DNA of 64,000 nt from an uncultured Clostridia bacterium. GTDB lineage: Bacteria > Bacillota > Clostridia > Christensenellales > Borkfalkiaceae. The notes below the pieces were generated by a model that saw only the letters and a list, made by a program, of their open reading frames with translations, was not told the origin of the DNA and made no database searches. The translations under genes and the position numbers were made by a program. Positions 8,755 through 17,236 of this stretch are shown one piece after another; position 1 is the first letter of the stretch, and each line of letters begins with the position of its first letter. The stretch is taken from positions 248,001 through 312,000 of the forward strand of contig CAKQKE010000001.1 in NCBI GenBank assembly GCA_934247935.1, given 5' to 3'.

Positions 8755-9019
8755 GTATTATAAATTTTAATATAGAAGAAGTATAGCATAATTATTATTT
8801 TTATATAAATATATGCGTTGCAAATGCAATTTACGCCGTGCGTTTTGCTTGCTGCGTGTCATCCGACGTTTGTAAATAAATTGCTTATCGTTTAATTGTA
8901 AATTTTGCGACGTAAAGTCGCGACAAGAATTGCAATGATGCAGCAATCGATTTTATAAATAAATCGCTAAACTCCTAATATTAAATATAAATACAAATTT
9001 ATCAATTAGGGAGGCATAT
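8755..9019 (+). other. long 5' leader of rny with several small hairpins
   Basis: No gene is visible between the predicted promoter and the rny ATG. Recognisable small dyads are GCGT/ACGC enclosing TGCA-AA-TGCA at about 8815-8836, GCGAC/GTCGC at 8907-8921, ATTGC/GCAAT near 8929-8946, and CGATT/AATCG near 8948-8966. A GGGAGG ribosome-binding site ends the leader. I recognise no known riboswitch class. Confidence 0.4.
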
Positions 9020-10624
9020 ATGCAAAATCTTAACTCCCTGCTTTTAATCTCAAAACTTGCACTCGGTATTATATCGATTGTACTTGCGGTTGTACTTTTG
9101 ATTGCGGTTGTCATGCTTGTCATGATTTACGTCAACAGAAAATCAAGAGAAAAGCAAGTAGGCACTTTTAAAGATCAACTCAACGAAATGAAGAAAAACG
9201 CCGAAGCGGAATGTAAGGCGATGAAAAAAGAAGCGATTTGGGAGGCTAAAGAGCAGGACTTAAAAAGACGCAAAGAGTTTGAAAACGAAACTCGCGAACA
9301 AAAGGCAGAACTCGCTAAATACGAGCAAAGATTGGTACAAAAGGACGATATCCTCAACAAAAAGGACGCAAACCTTTTAAAGAAAAACGAAGAATTAGAG
9401 CAACAAAAGAAAGACCTTGAAAAAAAGAGCAACGACCTCGCTTTAATGCAAGAGAAACTCGACAAGCAAAACGAACTTATGATTCAGGAACTTGAAAAAA
9501 TTGCTCAACTCACCAAAGAAGAAGCCAAAAAGTTGATTATCGAGGCGGAACAAGAAGACGCAAGAAAAGACGCTGCCGTTTTGGTAAGAAATATTGAAAA
9601 CGATGCAAAAGAGCAAGCCGAAAGAAAGGCTAAAGACATAATCAGTCTTGCAATTCAAAAGACTTGTGTAGAGCATGCATCCGAAATTTGCGTATCGGTA
9701 ATTCCTCTTCCCAACGACGATATGAAAGCAAGAATTATCGGTCGTGAGGGCAGAAACATTAAAGCACTCGAAAACGCTACCGGCGTAGAACTTATTATCG
9801 ATGACACGCCGGAAGTTGTGGTTGCTTCGGGTTTTGACCCGTTGCGTAGAGAAGTTGCGAGACTTTCTCTCGAAAGACTCGTTCAAGACGGAAGAATTCA
9901 CCCCGCAAGAATAGAAGAAACCGTTGAAAAGGTCAAGAAAGAACTTGACGTTCAGGTAAAGAAGAACGGCGAAGACGCAATGTTCGAGGTAGGTCTTTTC
10001 GGTATTCATCCCGAACTCATCAAAATTTTGGGCGCACTCAAATACAGAACGAGTTATGGACAAAACGTCTTGCAACACTCGATAGAGGTTGCTTATCTTG
10101 CAGGTATTATGGCTGCCGAACTCGGTGTTGACGTAAATACTGCAAAGAGAGGCGGATTGCTTCACGATATAGGTAAAGCGGTCGATAAGGAAAACGAGGG
10201 TTCGCATACGCAACTCGGTGTAGAACTCGCTAAAAAATATAAAGAAAGCAGGAACGTCGTTCACTGTATCGAATCTCACCACGGAGACGTTGAGCCAAAG
10301 ACGATTGAGGCGGTGCTCGTGCAAGCGGCTGACGCAATTTCCGGAGCAAGACCGGGTGCGAGAAGAGAAACTAATACGACTTATATCAAGAGACTTGAAA
10401 GTCTCGAAGCAATCGGTTCGGGATTTGACGGCGTAGATAAATGTTATGCAATTCAAGCGGGCAGAGAAGTAAGGGTCATTGTTAAACCTGAGGTTATCGA
10501 CGACGCAAAGGCTCTTTTCCTCGCTAAAGACATTGCAAAGAAGATTGAAAACGAACTCGAATACCCGGGACAAATCAAAGTCAACGTTATAAGGGAATCG
10601 AGAAGCGTGGAATACGCAAAATAA
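9020..10624 (+). CDS. rny: ribonuclease Y
   Basis: 534 residues. An N-terminal transmembrane helix (residues ~8-35) is followed by a long charged coiled coil (~40-200). Then come a KH domain (ARIIGREGRNIKALENATGV) and an HD domain with LLHDIGKA and ESHHGD as metal ligands. RNase Y is the membrane-anchored endonuclease that starts mRNA decay and processing in many Firmicutes. Length is typical (~520 aa). It is a single-gene unit between its own promoter and a strong terminator. A 400-codon frame on the opposite strand is a shadow of this gene. Confidence 0.96.
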   Translation: MQNLNSLLLISKLALGIISIVLAVVLLIAVVMLVMIYVNRKSREKQVGTFKDQLNEMKKNAEAECKAMKKEAIWEAKEQDLKRRKEFENETREQKAELAKYEQRLVQKDDILNKKDANLLKKNEELEQQKKDLEKKSNDLALMQEKLDKQNELMIQELEKIAQLTKEEAKKLIIEAEQEDARKDAAVLVRNIENDAKEQAERKAKDIISLAIQKTCVEHASEICVSVIPLPNDDMKARIIGREGRNIKALENATGVELIIDDTPEVVVASGFDPLRREVARLSLERLVQDGRIHPARIEETVEKVKKELDVQVKKNGEDAMFEVGLFGIHPELIKILGALKYRTSYGQNVLQHSIEVAYLAGIMAAELGVDVNTAKRGGLLHDIGKAVDKENEGSHTQLGVELAKKYKESRNVVHCIESHHGDVEPKTIEAVLVQAADAISGARPGARRETNTTYIKRLESLEAIGSGFDGVDKCYAIQAGREVRVIVKPEVIDDAKALFLAKDIAKKIENELEYPGQIKVNVIRESRSVEYAK

Positions 10625-10630
10625 AAAACA

Positions 10631-10668
10631 AAATCCGCCCCGCATTTTTTTGTCGGGCGGATTTATTA
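10631..10668 (+). terminator. strong terminator after rny
   Basis: Perfect 10-bp arms AAATCCGCCC (10631-10640) and GGGCGGATTT (10655-10664), starting 6 nt after the rny stop. The T-tract after the stem is short. Confidence 0.8.
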
Positions 10669-10820
10669 TAAAAACGCAAATTTATTTATAAAAACAAGCA
10701 AAAATCAATAAAAACGAAATTAAAACCACAAAACATGCGGTTTAAAAATTTAACGAAAAACTGCGTCTTGCGTTTTTAATAGCAGAAAAATTGTTTTTTA
10801 TAAAGACGGCAAATTTAAGG

Positions 10821-10826
10821 TAAAAT
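10821..10826 (+). promoter_or_regulatory. -10 box placed for a leaderless S51 peptidase mRNA
   Basis: TAAAAT lies exactly 6 nt upstream of the ATG at 10833, so transcription would begin at or next to the start codon. The -35 region is poor (T-rich). An AAGG at 10817-10820 is too far from the ATG to be a good ribosome-binding site. Confidence 0.4.
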
Positions 10827-10832
10827 AATATT

Positions 10833-11543
10833 ATGACTAAAAGAATTATAGCGATCGGCGGCGGAGAAATCAAAAACAAAACCACGCTTAAAATAGACGA
10901 ATACATTGCTTCGCTTGCTAAAATCAACCCCAAAAACGGTCGCGCTTACGGTCTTTTTTTAGGTACTGCAAGTCATGACAGTATGCCGTATTTCAATAGT
11001 TTCAGAAAGACTTACACGTCGGTGTTCGATATTAAGGCGGACTGCGCATTGATTGTTTACGGCGAGATGGATATGGAGAAAATCAAAAGCAAATTTGAAA
11101 AAGCCGATTTTATCTATATCGGCGGCGGCGATACCGTATACATGATAAACAAATGGAAAGAAAGCGGAATGTTGGACCTTATTATGGACGCATACGAACG
11201 GGGCGTAATCATTTGCGGCTTGTCTGCGGGTGCGATATGTTGGTTTGACGATATGTACACCGACCACGACATTATGGCTAACGAAGAAGGCGAATACGCT
11301 TTCATGAAAGGACTTGGCGTGCTTAAAGGTTTGATGACTCCGCATTACGACTCGAGAAAAGAGTTTGACGAAAACTTTTTGAAAAGCGAATTTACGTCGG
11401 CTATCGCGGTTGACAATGACTGCGCCATAGAATTTATCGACGAAAAATTGACGGGAAGTATAAGCGCAGGCGGAAAGGCTTATATTATAGATAAAACCGT
11501 CAACGGACTTAAAAAGACGGAAATTACACCGATAAATCGATAA
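10833..11543 (+). CDS. S51-family peptidase (dipeptidase E / cyanophycinase-like)
   Basis: 236 residues. Class-I glutamine-amidotransferase-like fold: IAIGGGEI at the N-terminus, IGGGDTVYMI in the middle, and the nucleophile serine in GLSAGAICWF (GxSAGA elbow, residues ~129-138). The family includes PepE, which cleaves Asp-X dipeptides; substrate specificity here is unknown. No signal peptide is seen, so it is probably cytosolic. It is monocistronic, between the rny terminator and a two-component system. No clear Shine-Dalgarno sequence precedes it. Confidence 0.85.
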   Translation: MTKRIIAIGGGEIKNKTTLKIDEYIASLAKINPKNGRAYGLFLGTASHDSMPYFNSFRKTYTSVFDIKADCALIVYGEMDMEKIKSKFEKADFIYIGGGDTVYMINKWKESGMLDLIMDAYERGVIICGLSAGAICWFDDMYTDHDIMANEEGEYAFMKGLGVLKGLMTPHYDSRKEFDENFLKSEFTSAIAVDNDCAIEFIDEKLTGSISAGGKAYIIDKTVNGLKKTEITPINR

Positions 11544-11727
11544 AATACGTTTTCATTTAATTTTCATTTATTTTTTTCGCTTACGCAATAAAAGAATAAT
11601 ATAATAAATAAAATTTTATAAGAACTTTTGCAAAAATATATAAATATAGCGTATTTTCTAATAAAATTGTTGTTTTTTTAACAAAGAAGAGCAAAAAACA
11701 CCAAAATATAAATTCAGGAGAAGCATT

Positions 11728-12399
11728 ATGAGTAAATTACTTATTGTAGACGACGAAAGCAAAATTACCGACGTTCTTGCCGAATATGCCGAATTTGAAG
11801 GCTATGAAACAGATAAAGCGTTCGACGGCATGGAAGCGATTAAAAAGTGTAAAGAGAATAATTACGACCTTGTTGTTATGGACGTAATGATGCCAAAACT
11901 CGACGGATTTTCGGCGGTAAAAGAAATTAAAAGATTCAGCGACGTACCCGTGCTTATGTTGTCGGCAAGAGGTGAAGAATACGACAAACTTCACGGATTT
12001 GACCTCGGCATAGACGATTACGTGGTAAAACCGTTTTCCCCCAAGGAAGTTATGGCGCGAATCGGTACGATTATCAAGAGAAATTCTACAAAAACGCCCC
12101 GAACGGATAAAATTCTTAAATTCGAGGGACTTGAAATCGATATGATAGGCAGAAACGTTTACGTCGACGGACAAAAAGCGGAACTTACGCCAAAGGAATA
12201 CGAGTTGTTGTTTTATATGGTAAAAAACAAAGGCGTGGCGTTGTCAAGAGAAAAATTGTTGGCTGACGTATGGGGGTTTGACTTTTTCGGCGACGACAGA
12301 ACGGTCGATACTCATATCAAAATGTTGAGAGGCAATCTCAAAGATTACAGAAAATTCATCGTTACGCTCAGAGGTCTCGGCTATAAGTTTGAAGACTGA
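11728..12399 (+). CDS. OmpR/PhoB-family response regulator
   Basis: 223 residues. The receiver domain has the acidic pocket VDDES, phospho-acceptor D52 in VVMDVMMP, and K101 in VVKPF. The C-terminal winged helix (LTPKEYELLFYMVKNKG, TVDTHIKMLRGNLKD, LRGLGYKFED) is the OmpR/PhoB type and binds promoter DNA. The partner histidine kinase is 156 bp downstream. An AGGAG ribosome-binding site precedes the ATG. The stimulus and regulon are unknown. The adjacent membrane protein that overlaps the kinase may be part of the signalling unit. Confidence 0.93.
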   Translation: MSKLLIVDDESKITDVLAEYAEFEGYETDKAFDGMEAIKKCKENNYDLVVMDVMMPKLDGFSAVKEIKRFSDVPVLMLSARGEEYDKLHGFDLGIDDYVVKPFSPKEVMARIGTIIKRNSTKTPRTDKILKFEGLEIDMIGRNVYVDGQKAELTPKEYELLFYMVKNKGVALSREKLLADVWGFDFFGDDRTVDTHIKMLRGNLKDYRKFIVTLRGLGYKFED

Positions 12400-12555
12400 T
12401 TTGCTAATAAATTTAATGACTGTAAACGAAAAAATTAAAATAATTTAAACGCCGGCTAATAAAACTCGGGTTAATCGAAAAATTACGTCGGTATTAAGAA
12501 TAATTCAAGCGACTTTTATATTTTTACCCGATTCCGTTGAACAAGGCAAAACGTC

Positions 12556-13977
12556 ATGAAAAAAATCGATTTTAAAAAATACAAATATAATACGTTATTT
12601 TATTTTATATTGTTTACCGTAATTATTATTTTTGCGGTATGGTTGTCGTTGACTTTGTTTTTGGAAGAAGGGTATAAAGATACAAAAAAGGCAAACATTA
12701 TTCACACTGGTAACAAAGTCGCACAACTTATCAATAACGAAGAGAATATAGAAAGCACGGCTATTGCCGCAAACGAGCAAGGCATAAACGTTGAATTGCT
12801 AAATATTGTTTACGGCGAAGACGGCGCAATCGATGCAATTACGGTAAATTATCCTCTTTATCACAGGGATTACAGCACAGAAGAGGAAAAAAGCGCGATA
12901 GGCAGGCTGATTACCGCTCTCGGAAACGATAAAGAATTTTATTGCGTATACGAAAACAATTCTTATTTTTACATTGCAAAGACAAATGCCGAAACGAGCG
13001 AAAACACTTATATTTACATTACTTCTTCTATCGGCAATATCAGGGAAGCGATCGAAGTAATAAGAAGGCAGTTGCTTTTCGTTACGTTTATAGTTTGCTT
13101 GCTCGGTCTGTGTCTGGCGATTTATATATCGAATAAACTTACTTACCCGATAAGCGAAATGGCTGCGACTGCAAAAAGATGGGCAGACGGGGACAACGAC
13201 GCCGTATTTACGGCAAACAGTTATACCGAACTAAACGAACTTGCCGAAACGATGAACTATGCCAAGGAAAAAGAAAAAGAGGCAGGCAGACTTCAAAGAG
13301 ATTTGATTGCAAACGTTTCGCATGATTTAAAAACGCCGATTACCATGATAAAGGCGTATGCCGAGATGATTCAGGATATTTCGGGCGATAACAAAGAAAA
13401 GCGTATTGAAAACACTCAGGTAATTATAGACGAGGCGGACAGACTTGCGTTGCTTGTAAACGATATACTTGATTTGTCAAAACTGCAAAGCGGAGTCGAT
13501 AATTTAAACGTTACGGCGGTAAACATATCCGAACTTGTCGAAATTACAATCGAGCATTTCCGCAAATATATGGAAAATGACGGTTATATAATAAAATCCG
13601 AAATAGAGGACGATTTGTTTTCCGAAGTCGACGAGGCGAAAATTACGCGTGTAATTTACAACTTGCTCGGTAATTCACTCAATTATACGGGCGACGATAA
13701 AACCGTATGTGTGTATTTGCATAAAAAAGAGGGCAACAAAATTCTTCTTGAAATAATCGATTCCGGCAAAGGTATCAGCGAAGATAAAATGAAGACTATC
13801 TGGGAAAAATATTACCGGTTCTCCGAGACTCACAAACGTTCGATTAAAGGAACGGGGCTCGGCTTGTCCATAGTAAAAACCATTTTGGACGAACACGGGC
13901 TTAAATACGGAGTAGTATCCAAGCAAGGCGTTGGAAGTAATTTCTTTGTGGAATTCAGAGGTATGGACAATGAATAA
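12556..13977 (+). CDS. sensor histidine kinase
   Basis: 473 residues. TM1 at ~13-36, an extracytoplasmic sensor region of ~130 residues, TM2 at ~172-195, then HAMP (TYPISEMAATAKRWADGD). The HisKA H-box is NVSHDLKTPIT with H256, followed by HATPase_c N, G1 and G2 boxes (NLLGNSLNYT, IDSGKGIS, GTGLGLSI). It is the membrane partner of the response regulator encoded just upstream. The upstream ribosome-binding site is weak (AAGGC). The downstream membrane-protein gene starts 8 bp before its stop, so the two are coupled. Confidence 0.92.
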   Translation: MKKIDFKKYKYNTLFYFILFTVIIIFAVWLSLTLFLEEGYKDTKKANIIHTGNKVAQLINNEENIESTAIAANEQGINVELLNIVYGEDGAIDAITVNYPLYHRDYSTEEEKSAIGRLITALGNDKEFYCVYENNSYFYIAKTNAETSENTYIYITSSIGNIREAIEVIRRQLLFVTFIVCLLGLCLAIYISNKLTYPISEMAATAKRWADGDNDAVFTANSYTELNELAETMNYAKEKEKEAGRLQRDLIANVSHDLKTPITMIKAYAEMIQDISGDNKEKRIENTQVIIDEADRLALLVNDILDLSKLQSGVDNLNVTAVNISELVEITIEHFRKYMENDGYIIKSEIEDDLFSEVDEAKITRVIYNLLGNSLNYTGDDKTVCVYLHKKEGNKILLEIIDSGKGISEDKMKTIWEKYYRFSETHKRSIKGTGLGLSIVKTILDEHGLKYGVVSKQGVGSNFFVEFRGMDNE

Positions 13978-15001
13978 CGATTTAAGATATCACGAAGACG
14001 AAAATCAAAACGAAGAAGGTTACGTGGTAAGCGTTTCTCAGTCTGAAAGCAAAACAAAAGAAACGGAGAAAAAAACGACTTCGCTCGTTTCGGTTGTTCT
14101 CGGATTGTTTAGAAAAGAAGAAAATAGTGATGACGAAGACGTGATTGAAAAGCCTATTCCTTTTCCGCGTCCGCAAACCTCTTTAAAATTTTTGTTTTTT
14201 ACCATTTGCATAGCGATTATATTGTTTTTATCTTACTATTTCGTCAATTTAAAATCGCTGCTTATACTTTCTTTGGTGTTGGCATCGATGGCAATACCTA
14301 TAGTTACTATAATGTTTTTTTATGAATTAAATACCCGTTGCAATGTAAACGTAGGTTATTTAATTATGTGTTTTTTCAGCGGAAGCGTTTTATATTTGCT
14401 GACGGCAGGTGTTGTTAAGTATATATCGTTGACCCTTGTATTCGATTCGATGAATTCGGTTTTTTCCGAAATAGTTATCAACTTGATAAAATTCGTCGTA
14501 GCGATTTTTATGATAAAAATACTCAAAGTAAGAGATAATCTCGGCGGAATACTTATCACCGTGTGTCTTTATATGGGCTTTGCGTTTTGCCGCACGCTCG
14601 ATAATTTATTTTCGAAATTATTTATCAATGCGATAAACGACGGAAAAACTTACAGCGTAATAGTAGGAGAAATCGGTTATTTAAGGGTTTCTATGCGCAA
14701 CTTGCTGTCAAAATCGTTTTATTACGGATTTCTTATGCCGTTTATCGATTTAGGCAGTGCGGTTGTTATAGGTCACGATTTGTCGACAGCCGAAAGTTTG
14801 CTTTATAAAGGCGAAAATTACCCGAGGTCTACTTATTTGACCATTGTAATAGCAATAGTTTTAGCGTCGTTGTTTGAAATTAATTCAATGATTTCGCTTG
14901 TTAAGTATGCGTTCAAAATATTCAGCACGCTTATGATCACTACACTTTCGATTCAGACACTCAATCAAACGCTTGCAAACGAAAAATTTGAAAGCGAATG
15001 A
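13970..15001 (+). CDS. PrsW-like multi-pass membrane protein, catalytic residues not evident
   Basis: 343 residues. A ~70-residue charged cytosolic N-terminus is followed by about eight hydrophobic segments. Order and spacing recall the PrsW/CPBP-type glutamic membrane protease: FFYELNTRC after TM2, a GFAFCRTLDNLF segment where PrsW has GFA..EN, and a later helix that should carry a histidine. The paired glutamates and the glutamate of GFAxxEN are not apparent (R and T at the latter place). It may be an inactive relative or a distant homologue. Start 13970 has AGAGGT upstream and overlaps the histidine kinase stop; an in-frame ATG at 13931 lacks a ribosome-binding site. The overlap implies a role with the two-component system. 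Confidence 0.5.
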   Translation: MNNDLRYHEDENQNEEGYVVSVSQSESKTKETEKKTTSLVSVVLGLFRKEENSDDEDVIEKPIPFPRPQTSLKFLFFTICIAIILFLSYYFVNLKSLLILSLVLASMAIPIVTIMFFYELNTRCNVNVGYLIMCFFSGSVLYLLTAGVVKYISLTLVFDSMNSVFSEIVINLIKFVVAIFMIKILKVRDNLGGILITVCLYMGFAFCRTLDNLFSKLFINAINDGKTYSVIVGEIGYLRVSMRNLLSKSFYYGFLMPFIDLGSAVVIGHDLSTAESLLYKGENYPRSTYLTIVIAIVLASLFEINSMISLVKYAFKIFSTLMITTLSIQTLNQTLANEKFESE

Positions 15002-15045
15002 CGTTTGCTTTTGTTTAATCGATAAAAATCAAATAAAATAAAAAT

Positions 15046-15087
15046 AAAAGCACCCTACTTAATGCGGTAGGGTGCTTTGTTTTTTTA
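15046..15087 (+). terminator. terminator after the two-component operon
   Basis: Perfect 10-bp arms AGCACCCTAC (15049-15058) and GTAGGGTGCT (15067-15076), followed by TTGTTTTTTT. Confidence 0.88.
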
Positions 15088-15141
15088 ATTGTTAAACACA
15101 TTTATTCAAAGTGGTTGATTTTAGCGTTGAAGTATAATTAA

Positions 15142-15162
15142 AGGGTCGGCTATGCCGACCCT
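15142..15162 (-). terminator. hairpin after rpsT
   Basis: AGGGTCGGC/GCCGACCCT with a 3-nt loop, 22 bp beyond the rpsT stop on the minus strand. The following tract (TTTAATTATA) is only moderately T-rich. Confidence 0.55.
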
Positions 15163-15184
15163 AAATTTAGTCAAATTATTAAAA

Positions 15185-15451
15185 TTACGCTTTAAGAGCG
15201 TTGATTTTCTTTGCTAAACCGGACTTCTTGTTTGCAGCGGTGTTCTTGTGGATAAGACCTTTGCTTGCCGCTTTGTCAAGAATAGCGGTGCATTCAACGA
15301 AAAGCGTTTGAGCAGACTCGAGGTCTTTTGCTTCGATAGCAGCGTTAACTTTCTTAATAGCCGTCTTTACTGCGGAAAGTTGGCTTCTGTTAGTAGCGTT
15401 CTTCTTTTTATTTACAAGTACACGCTTTTTAGCGGATTTAATGTTTGGCAT
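15185..15451 (-). CDS. rpsT: 30S ribosomal protein S20
   Basis: 88 residues, lysine- and alanine-rich, helical. It starts MPNIKSAKKRVLVNKKK, the standard S20 N-terminus, and has HKNTAANKKSGLAKKI near the end. It binds 16S rRNA early in 30S assembly. An AAGGAG ribosome-binding site precedes the ATG. It is transcribed alone on the minus strand, divergent from murI, from its own promoter. Confidence 0.96.
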   Translation of the reverse strand: MPNIKSAKKRVLVNKKKNATNRSQLSAVKTAIKKVNAAIEAKDLESAQTLFVECTAILDKAASKGLIHKNTAANKKSGLAKKINALKA

Positions 15452-15496
15452 TTATTTTCTCCTTTACTTATGTTTCTTATATATCAGTCGTAATTT

Positions 15497-15525
15497 ATTT
15501 TAACACAAATATTTGTTTTATGCAA
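15497..15525 (-). promoter_or_regulatory. promoter of rpsT
   Basis: Read on the minus strand: TTGCAT (15525-15520), a 17-nt spacer, TAAAAT (15502-15497). This leaves a ~40-nt leader before the ATG. Confidence 0.65.
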
Positions 15526-15721
15526 GGCATTTTCTAAAGATTTTTAATATTTGTTGCAAAATTTATTATAAATTATATTTTGAATTGAGTATTACAATGA
15601 TTTACATTTTTGTTGCGTACTATAAATTGAATAATCGACATATATTTTATTGATTAAACGGCAATTCTTGTTTTACAACGTTAAAGTTTTATGTTTTGCC
15701 GTTTAAATATATAAAGGAAGT

Positions 15722-16717
15722 ATGAATGAATTAATAGGTGTGTTTGACAGCGGTATCGGCGGTGTAAGTGTGTTGCAAAGGTTGGCATTACGGTATAAAA
15801 ATTATAAATTTATATATTACGGAGACAACGATTATGCTCCTTATGGAGATAAATCGCCCGAATATATCTTAAACAGGACAAAAGAATGCGTAAAAATGTT
15901 ACGAAAATGCGGTTGCAGGGTTATAGTGGTCGCTTGCAACACTGTTTCTCTTGTTTGTGATAAAAAACTTGTTTTGGCGTTTCCGGATATAAAGTTTGTG
16001 TTTATGAAGCCGTATTTTACCGAAATAACAAATAACGGTATTATTTTTTGTACAATCGCAACGGGAAAAATATTGATTGAAAAAGGTCTTGCGGAGAAAA
16101 AACAAGTATATCCTTTGCCCGATATGGCAAAATTGATAGAGGACGGTTTTCCTGATGTTGACTATAACGATTTCATTTGTCGACTGAATTGCGGCTTTAA
16201 TTATAATAATGTAATATTGGGTTGCACGCATTACGTATTTTTAAAAGGTTATTTCAAAAGGGCGTTTCCTTTTGCCGAAATTGACGATTGTATCGACAGA
16301 GTGATAAACGACTTAAACGAAATTTTATCCAAAAACGGCAACGCCGATTCTATTTATTATAATAATCACATTAAAAAAAATACATATACCGTTTGCCGTA
16401 AAGACGATGAAACATATAATATGACAAAAATAAACGCAAATACCGTTTGTAGTAAAATCGACAACAACGGCAACGAAAAGAACGGCAATGCCGAAATAAA
16501 TATCAATATCGTTTGTGGTAAAAACGATAAAAAAGGTTGCATAATTCAAAAAAACGATAAAATTAAGGGAGAGCCGACCACCGAAAGTCAAAACGAGATA
16601 AATTTTGACACCGCATGTAAAAAACATGAAAATATATGGTTTATCGGGAATAATGCTGGCAAAAATAAAAAAGCGTTGGGGCTGCTAAAAGTCATGAAGA
16701 GCCAAGGGTGGTCGTGA
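15722..16717 (+). CDS. murI: glutamate racemase with a repeat-rich insertion
   Basis: 331 residues, against ~260-270 for typical MurI. Both catalytic cysteines are present (VVACNTVS and LGCTHYVF), as is the N-terminal FDSGIGGVSVL, so it should make D-glutamate for peptidoglycan. Between the usual C-terminal strands, residues ~206-305 form an extra hydrophilic block. It carries four imperfect copies of N-x-TVC-x-K-x-D (T/I at 223, 241, 263, 297). The protein then ends with the expected final helix region (IWFIGNNAG..LLKVMKSQGW). The insertion should form a surface loop away from the active site. An AAGGAAG ribosome-binding site precedes the ATG. It sits 100 bp before mraZ. Confidence 0.88.
   Translation: MNELIGVFDSGIGGVSVLQRLALRYKNYKFIYYGDNDYAPYGDKSPEYILNRTKECVKMLRKCGCRVIVVACNTVSLVCDKKLVLAFPDIKFVFMKPYFTEITNNGIIFCTIATGKILIEKGLAEKKQVYPLPDMAKLIEDGFPDVDYNDFICRLNCGFNYNNVILGCTHYVFLKGYFKRAFPFAEIDDCIDRVINDLNEILSKNGNADSIYYNNHIKKNTYTVCRKDDETYNMTKINANTVCSKIDNNGNEKNGNAEININIVCGKNDKKGCIIQKNDKIKGEPTTESQNEINFDTACKKHENIWFIGNNAGKNKKALGLLKVMKSQGWS
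16373..16635 (+). repeat. degenerate in-frame repeat inside murI
   Basis: Four imperfect copies of a motif like ATACCGTTTG.NGTAAA begin near 16385, 16439, 16505 and 16607. Spacing is irregular (54, 66, 102 nt), always a multiple of three, so the reading frame is kept. Confidence 0.6.
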
Positions 16718-16751
16718 AAATTAAAAAAAATTAAAAATTTTATTAAAAAGG

Positions 16752-16781
16752 GTTGACAGTGGTCAACAAATAGTTTATTAT
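16752..16781 (+). promoter_or_regulatory. promoter of the dcw cluster with a dyad over the -35 box
   Basis: TTGACA (16753-16758), a 17-nt spacer, TATTAT (16776-16781). A perfect inverted repeat GTTGAC-AGTG-GTCAAC (16752-16767) covers the -35 box and could be an operator. mraZ begins 36 nt downstream of the -10 box. Confidence 0.7.
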
Positions 16782-16817
16782 TATAGCATACACAATAAAT
16801 GAAAGGTGCAGTAGTAT

Positions 16818-17234
16818 ATGTTCGTAGGAGAATATGAGCATCAGCTCGACGGTAAAAACAGAATAAGAATTCCGGCCGCGTTCAAAAACGAACTTGGTAA
16901 AGACTATGTCTTTCATGAAGGTGCAGACAATATAATCGAAGTTTTTCCCAAAAAGACGATGGACGAGCAACTCGATAAATACAAAGTTGATATTTCCGAT
17001 TACAACAAACTCAAAGCCCTTATGCTTTTGACCGCATCGTTTACAGAAGCGCACGAAGACAATCAAGGCAGAGTTGTGTTGTCAGATAAACTTAAATCTT
17101 TTGCTCAAATAGACAAAGATGTGGTTACGATAGGGCTTATCGACAGATTAATTATTTTAAGTAAAGCAAACAGAGACAAACTCAAAGAACAAATGAGTTA
17201 TAAAGACGCTATGGATTGCTTATCCGGTAAATAA
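16818..17234 (+). CDS. mraZ: transcriptional regulator MraZ
   Basis: 138 residues. Two AbrB/SpoVT-like half-domains are present: FVGEYEHQLDGKNRIRIPAAF at the start, and DNQGRVVLSDKLKSFAQIDKDVVTIG in the second half. MraZ forms a ring-shaped DNA-binding oligomer that in other bacteria represses its own dcw promoter. It is the first gene of the cluster and is followed 2 nt later by rsmH. A GAAAGGTG ribosome-binding site precedes it. Confidence 0.95.
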   Translation: MFVGEYEHQLDGKNRIRIPAAFKNELGKDYVFHEGADNIIEVFPKKTMDEQLDKYKVDISDYNKLKALMLLTASFTEAHEDNQGRVVLSDKLKSFAQIDKDVVTIGLIDRLIILSKANRDKLKEQMSYKDAMDCLSGK

Positions 17235-17236
17235 TT

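Noticed and set aside
9443..10645. 400-codon open frame on the minus strand
   Set aside because: It lies wholly opposite rny, is rich in F, C, N and S with no domain pattern, and has no promoter or ribosome-binding site. It is a codon-bias shadow.
13931..13969. Upstream ATG extending the PrsW-like protein by 13 residues
   Set aside because: No ribosome-binding site, and it would overlap the kinase gene by 47 bp; ATG 13970 with AGAGGT fits better.
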